Part shown: positions 60,826 to 64,000 of the stretch, piece by piece
Layout: each line of letters starts with the position of its first letter
Position numbering within the stretch: position 1 is the stretch's first letter
Source of the DNA: Candidatus Pseudobacter hemicellulosilyticus
GTDB taxonomy: Bacteria; Bacteroidota; Bacteroidia; Chitinophagales; Chitinophagaceae
NCBI GenBank assembly: GCA_029202545.1
Contig: CP119311.1
Span: 3,162,001-3,226,000 of the forward strand
Direction: 5' to 3'
Length of the DNA: 64,000 nt
The notes under the pieces: generated by a model
What the model saw: the letters and a program-made list of their open reading frames with translations, nothing else
The model's database searches: none
What the model was told of the DNA's origin: nothing
Program-made: the position numbers and the translations under genes

Positions 60826-62331
60826 TCACACTACATTCCACCAGGGCTTGTCGTCATCTGCAGGAGACTGCCCGCCAGACTTAGCCGGCGGTGGCTCATG
60901 GGCATTACCAGGTGGCTTTCCGGCTGCTATATAGGGTAAGCGGCCTGATTGCAGCAGCTGGTCTATCTGCCGGGCAAACAAAGCGCCCAGCGCAGGCTTT
61001 ACCTGCTTTACAAAATTGGCATAACCAATCACCACGGCGGCGGGATTACTGGCGCCGGGCAACAGTTCTGTAACATCTTTGCTTTGCAGCTGGTGCAGCA
61101 ACGCCCTGAACCTGCGGAGTTTTTTACGGTCGATGCCGGGTTTCTCATTCACTACAATGCCCGTCACTTCCTGGTGAGCGCCCTTGTGCATGATCCTGAT
61201 CTTTTCAGGATGTACGGTAAAGCCTTCATCAGCCAGTATCTTTTTGATGCGCCAGGTCATTTGCTGGGCGTTGACAGCCGGATTGTTCCAGGAAAAGCTG
61301 ACATCATCGGCATAGCGGGTATAGGCACAGTCATGTTTGCCGGCCAGTCCCTGCAGTCGTTTGTCCAGCTGGTAACAAAGGATATTGGTGATGGCCGGGC
61401 TGGTAGGTGCGCCCTGGGGCAGCACGCGGTCGCCCTTTTGCACAAAATAATCCTTGCCGTCAACAGCCACTGCTTCTGTTGTGGCTTCTGTGCAGAGCAG
61501 GGCCAGGATAGTGGCTATCTTTTCACCGTACCCCAGTTCCTGCAATAACCCTTTTACCCTTTTGAAATGAATGGAGGGGAAGAAATCTTTAACATCAATA
61601 TTCAATACCACCTGTTTGCCCACATGCTGTAAGGCGTTGCTGATGATGGATCGCTTTGGCATAAACCCATGAACGGCGGGGTGAACCGGTACTTTGTATA
61701 ATAAGTTTTCGAGTATCCAGTACTGAACTTTTTTCAGGCGGGGCATGGGGGCGGAGATCAGCCTTTTGCCGCCTGATTTCTTGGGCAGGTAAAATTTCCT
61801 GTAATGAGATACGGTAGATACCCTCCGGGAGAAGGCCAGGAAGCGCAGTTCTTTCAGCGTGATGCCCATGGCCTGCGCCAGTTCATTTTCCGAAGGAAAA
61901 ACAGGCAATCTGAACTGCTGTAATTTACTTATGTCGGAACCAGTATCATTCAATCCTGCCGAGACGCCTTCGCCCAGGTACAGGATCTCCGTTTCTTTCC
62001 GTTTTTGCCAGGCTTCCGCTTTTTCCAGCCTTTGTAATTCCCGCTTTTCTTTATTGGCAATGCGTTTGGCCTTGGCCTCGGCCATTCGTTTCTGCCGCAT
62101 TTCTTTCAGGATAGCTTCTTTGTCCTGGAATTTGCGTTTCTGGGCCATCAGCTGCTGGAACTCTTTATTCAGCTCAGCTTCTTTCCGGATCAGCAATTCC
62201 GGAACGGAGGGTTGCTGATCCGGTCTGGACCAGAAACCAAGGCGTTTCATTTCTTCCAGGATCACAGCATCTTTAGAGCTTTCGCGGATGCGGTCATACA
62301 GCTGCTGACGGATGAGTTTGCTATCGGCCAT
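60826..62331 (-). CDS. Retron-type reverse transcriptase with N-terminal coiled-coil extension
   Basis: 501 residues. The reverse-transcriptase core (about 170-440) has RLISAPMPRLK, NIDVKDFFPSI, LPQGAPTSPAITN and the catalytic YADD (340-343). Two motifs specific to retron enzymes are present: NAxxH in region X (NALQH, 232-236) and VTG in region Y (389-391). Residues 1-165 form an extension: about 45-120 are a highly charged K/E/R-rich helix likely to be a coiled coil, followed by a short linker. The last ~35 residues are Pro/Gly-rich and end WWNVV. The enzyme should prime from a 2'-OH in its own ncRNA to make msDNA. The ncRNA lies just upstream (24 bp) and a winged-helix/SWIM protein precedes it, so the three make a complete retron-like unit. 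Confidence 0.95.
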   Translation of the reverse strand: MADSKLIRQQLYDRIRESSKDAVILEEMKRLGFWSRPDQQPSVPELLIRKEAELNKEFQQLMAQKRKFQDKEAILKEMRQKRMAEAKAKRIANKEKRELQRLEKAEAWQKRKETEILYLGEGVSAGLNDTGSDISKLQQFRLPVFPSENELAQAMGITLKELRFLAFSRRVSTVSHYRKFYLPKKSGGKRLISAPMPRLKKVQYWILENLLYKVPVHPAVHGFMPKRSIISNALQHVGKQVVLNIDVKDFFPSIHFKRVKGLLQELGYGEKIATILALLCTEATTEAVAVDGKDYFVQKGDRVLPQGAPTSPAITNILCYQLDKRLQGLAGKHDCAYTRYADDVSFSWNNPAVNAQQMTWRIKKILADEGFTVHPEKIRIMHKGAHQEVTGIVVNEKPGIDRKKLRRFRALLHQLQSKDVTELLPGASNPAAVVIGYANFVKQVKPALGALFARQIDQLLQSGRLPYIAAGKPPGNAHEPPPAKSGGQSPADDDKPWWNVV

Positions 62332-62355
62332 ATTGGGTGAGAATGGAGATCATGG

Positions 62356-62596
62356 TTGACAGAGGGAAACATGCTGCCTTCGTGCCTGCTGGTGACCAGA
62401 TTAATCAACGCAAGGCATACGCACTACCTGTAGCATTTATGGCACACGGTGCCAGTACTGAAAAATGGTACAGGTAGTGCGTATGCCATAGTAAAGATTA
62501 CATTTGGTGATGCATGAATAGCTCATGATGCATGGACGACGAAACATCGCCCTTTCCTTTCGGAAGCAAGGTGCATATCTTTTTTCCCTCTGTCAA
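62356..62596 (-). ncRNA. Retron ncRNA (msr-msd)
   Basis: Predicted 241-nt structured RNA between the SWIM-protein stop and the reverse-transcriptase start, read on the minus strand. Its ends are perfect complements of 14 nt: a1 at 62583-62596 and a2 at 62356-62369 (TTGACAGAGGGAAA paired with TTTCCCTCTGTCAA), the hallmark of retron ncRNAs. After a1 come the putative branching G (in AAAAAAGAT, near 62579) and short msr stems (TTCC-GAAA-GGAA near 62555; CGATG-TTT-CGTCG near 62540). A long msd hairpin follows at 62414-62487, and about 44 nt containing CTGGTCACCAG lead to a2. The RT start codon is 24 nt after a2. Branch site and msDNA ends are inferred by analogy. Confidence 0.9.
62414..62487 (-). 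repeat. msd hairpin of the retron ncRNA (19-bp inverted repeat)
   Basis: GGCATACGCACTACCTGTA (62414-62432) and its exact reverse complement (62469-62487) form a 19-bp stem. After one C-C mismatch, CATTT/AAATG adds five pairs, and the loop holds a nested hairpin GGCAC-ACG-GTGCC (62441-62453). A long, nearly perfect stem like this is typical of the reverse-transcribed part of retrons. Confidence 0.92.
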
Positions 62597-62626
62597 AGAA
62601 CATGAAAAGCGGTTAACAAATATATT

Positions 62627-64000
62627 TCATTTTAAGCTGCCGGCAATCCTTGTTTTATTGAATGCCTGCCGCAGGGCCAGCATATGTTCACAAGGACCTT
62701 TGTATAATTTATTTTCGATATAATAACTGCAATCACAATGGGCTGAGCTGATCTTTTCATCTCCGTCTATCACCAGTTCCGGTTTAAAGCTTTTGCGGGA
62801 CCCTTTTACACTGCCGCTGAGCCGGAGGCTGCTGTTGTCCATGGGCGTTGCGGTCACTTTTATTTCCTGGTTATCCAGCAGCTGGGCGGCCAGTTCTTCA
62901 CGTGGGTTATCGAAGCGCAGCTTTTCAAAAGGCAGCGGCTCACGGCTCAGCTCGCGGAGGCGGTATACTTCCCGGTTGAGGTCGTAGATGACGCGACCGG
63001 CCTGCGTATAGGCGCTGAGTGCGCCGCTTACCCGGGCTGTGTCAAGTCCCAGCTTTTGCGCCAGTTGCTCCGATGTGGCCAGCCATTCATTTTGCAGGGC
63101 GGCAAAGACCTGCTGCTTTGTGCTATCCTCCACCTGGAGGCGCGGGGCCAGCAGGTCAAAATTGCCGGCATGGCTCCAGTCGTTACTGGTCCAGCCGCTG
63201 AGCCCCAGGGTGAAATTCATATCGCCCAGGTCGGCTATGTAAAAAGCGGGCAGGCCTGTGCCCAGCAGGTGTACAGTGAATTTCCTGGCAACGGGTATCA
63301 GTCGCTCCAGGATCAATAACCTTCTTCTGCCCCAGGTCCTGATCTCCTGCGGGGTATTGCCGGTATATATACTACGGGCGCAGCTGATCTCCTTACCCCA
63401 GGGTTCCAGTACTACTTTCACCGGGTGGCCCGGTTCCAGGATATACCGCAGGGAGCGTGGTCCCCGTTTTTCGCGGAAGCGGCGCAGCAACAGGCAGATG
63501 CTGTAAATATCCATGGGGTGCAGGTCCAGCTGGATGGTGGGCATGGTCATAGCACTGCTCACCTGGAGAAAACCGCGTACCCAGCTGTCGGGCAGGTCGA
63601 TCTTTTTCTCCTTAAAAGCTTCCTCATGGCTGGTTTCCACGGTGAAGCCGGTAGGATCAACTTTAAGTTCTGTTTCTTTATAGTCGCGGATCTTCTGGAA
63701 TTCTTCATAGAGGCCCGAAGAGTAGTCCACGTTGGTAGTGCCGCATTTATACTCATTCACTTCCTTGAACACATTATAATTGCAGCCCAGCTTGCCATAG
63801 GTGGACTCATCCTGGCTGAAGCATTCAAAGAACAGCTCATCAGGATGAATGGTGATCACGGGGTCCAGCACTACCCAGGCATCGTGGTTCCTGGTGTACA
63901 GGTAATTGAAATATTTATGCCGCGCTTTGTAGAAAGGGGAAAGGATCTTGTCGCGCTCCCGGCTGATCTCCGCCAGCTCCGTTTTGATCTGTCCCAGGCG
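62627..64000 (-). CDS. Winged-helix/SWIM zinc-finger protein of the retron (5' end outside window)
   Basis: The frame is open from the TGA at 62627 to the window edge, so at least 457 residues are present and the start is missing; a GTG at 63871 is internal, since codons upstream of it continue a charged coding sequence. The C-terminus holds a SWIM zinc finger, CDC...CEH (codons at about 62684-62737). Before it lies a winged-helix-like segment, WLATSEQLAQKLGLDTARVSG ... VIYDLNREVYRL style (about 62990-63110). The upstream ~270 residues are mixed alpha/beta with TWGRRRLLILERLIP and no motif I know. SWIM domains bind nucleic acid or protein. Retrons carrying such a WHSWIM partner are known (type XIII as I recall), sometimes with a HEAT-repeat protein encoded before it, which here would be off the window. 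Likely the toxic effector or its partner. Confidence 0.85.
   Translation of the reverse strand, partial: RLGQIKTELAEISRERDKILSPFYKARHKYFNYLYTRNHDAWVVLDPVITIHPDELFFECFSQDESTYGKLGCNYNVFKEVNEYKCGTTNVDYSSGLYEEFQKIRDYKETELKVDPTGFTVETSHEEAFKEKKIDLPDSWVRGFLQVSSAMTMPTIQLDLHPMDIYSICLLLRRFREKRGPRSLRYILEPGHPVKVVLEPWGKEISCARSIYTGNTPQEIRTWGRRRLLILERLIPVARKFTVHLLGTGLPAFYIADLGDMNFTLGLSGWTSNDWSHAGNFDLLAPRLQVEDSTKQQVFAALQNEWLATSEQLAQKLGLDTARVSGALSAYTQAGRVIYDLNREVYRLRELSREPLPFEKLRFDNPREELAAQLLDNQEIKVTATPMDNSSLRLSGSVKGSRKSFKPELVIDGDEKISSAHCDCSYYIENKLYKGPCEHMLALRQAFNKTRIAGSLK

Noticed and set aside
60826..62331. Reverse transcriptase as group II intron or diversity-generating retroelement
   Set aside because: There is no maturase/HNH domain, intron structure or variable-repeat target; NAxxH, VTG and the adjacent a1/a2 ncRNA fit a retron.
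63869..63871. GTG as the start of the WHSWIM protein
   Set aside because: The codons upstream to the window edge are open and code for a plausible charged protein segment, so the gene continues beyond the window.
1..64000. CRISPR arrays, rRNA genes, complete insertion sequences
   Set aside because: No regularly spaced repeats, rRNA-like sequence or transposase with terminal repeats was seen on either strand.

Overview
The window looks like the chromosome of a Bacteroidota bacterium, most likely of the Chitinophagaceae type. The evidence is four SusC/SusD pairs, two-component regulators with periplasmic propeller sensors, an ECF sigma/FecR pair, Bacteroidota-style -7 boxes (TAnnTTTG) and little Shine-Dalgarno signal. 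No rRNA or CRISPR array is visible. All product names rest on reading motifs in the translated sequence; no database search was run.

Left edge (1-4424): the end of an EamA-type transporter gene and a tRNA-Leu(CAG) with its own promoter and terminator. Then comes a visibly AT-richer block read leftward: an avidin without a signal peptide, a membrane-anchored FtsZ-like GTPase, and a one-TM coiled-coil protein translationally coupled to it. About 550 bp of apparently non-coding sequence with an 11-bp inverted repeat follows.

Locus A (4425-22751): a separate response regulator and propeller sensor kinase face each other. Divergent from the kinase runs a long rightward operon: GH105-like lipoprotein, SusC, SusD, Ig-like/discoidin surface lipoprotein, GH43, two more GH105-like enzymes, a Tat-exported Gfo/Idh/MocA oxidoreductase and a PmoA-like (DUF6807) protein. 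This fits depolymerisation of an acidic, arabinose- or xylose-bearing plant-type polysaccharide, although no polysaccharide lyase lies in the window.

Locus B (23884-34961, leftward): ECF sigma factor, FecR anti-sigma factor, SusC with an STN signalling domain, SusD, SusE-like lipoprotein and a GH31 enzyme. This is a classical transenvelope-signalling PUL, probably for an alpha-linked glucan or alpha-xyloside-containing glycan.

Locus C (35214-58306): leftward sensor kinase, overlapping response regulator and a large GH2; rightward from the shared control region a second GH2, two consecutive SusC/SusD pairs, a DUF1735 lipoprotein and two sulfatases. It suggests a sulfated glycan as substrate.

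Right edge (58555-64000): an orphan Rpn-type PD-(D/E)XK protein, a FucP-like sugar transporter, and the most striking system in the window, a probable retron read leftward. It has a winged-helix/SWIM zinc-finger protein (cut by the window edge), a structured ncRNA with perfect 14-nt a1/a2 repeats and a long msd hairpin, and a retron-type reverse transcriptase with NAxxH, YADD and VTG motifs. The two strongest candidates for little-described biology are this retron and the FtsZ-like/coiled-coil/avidin block.
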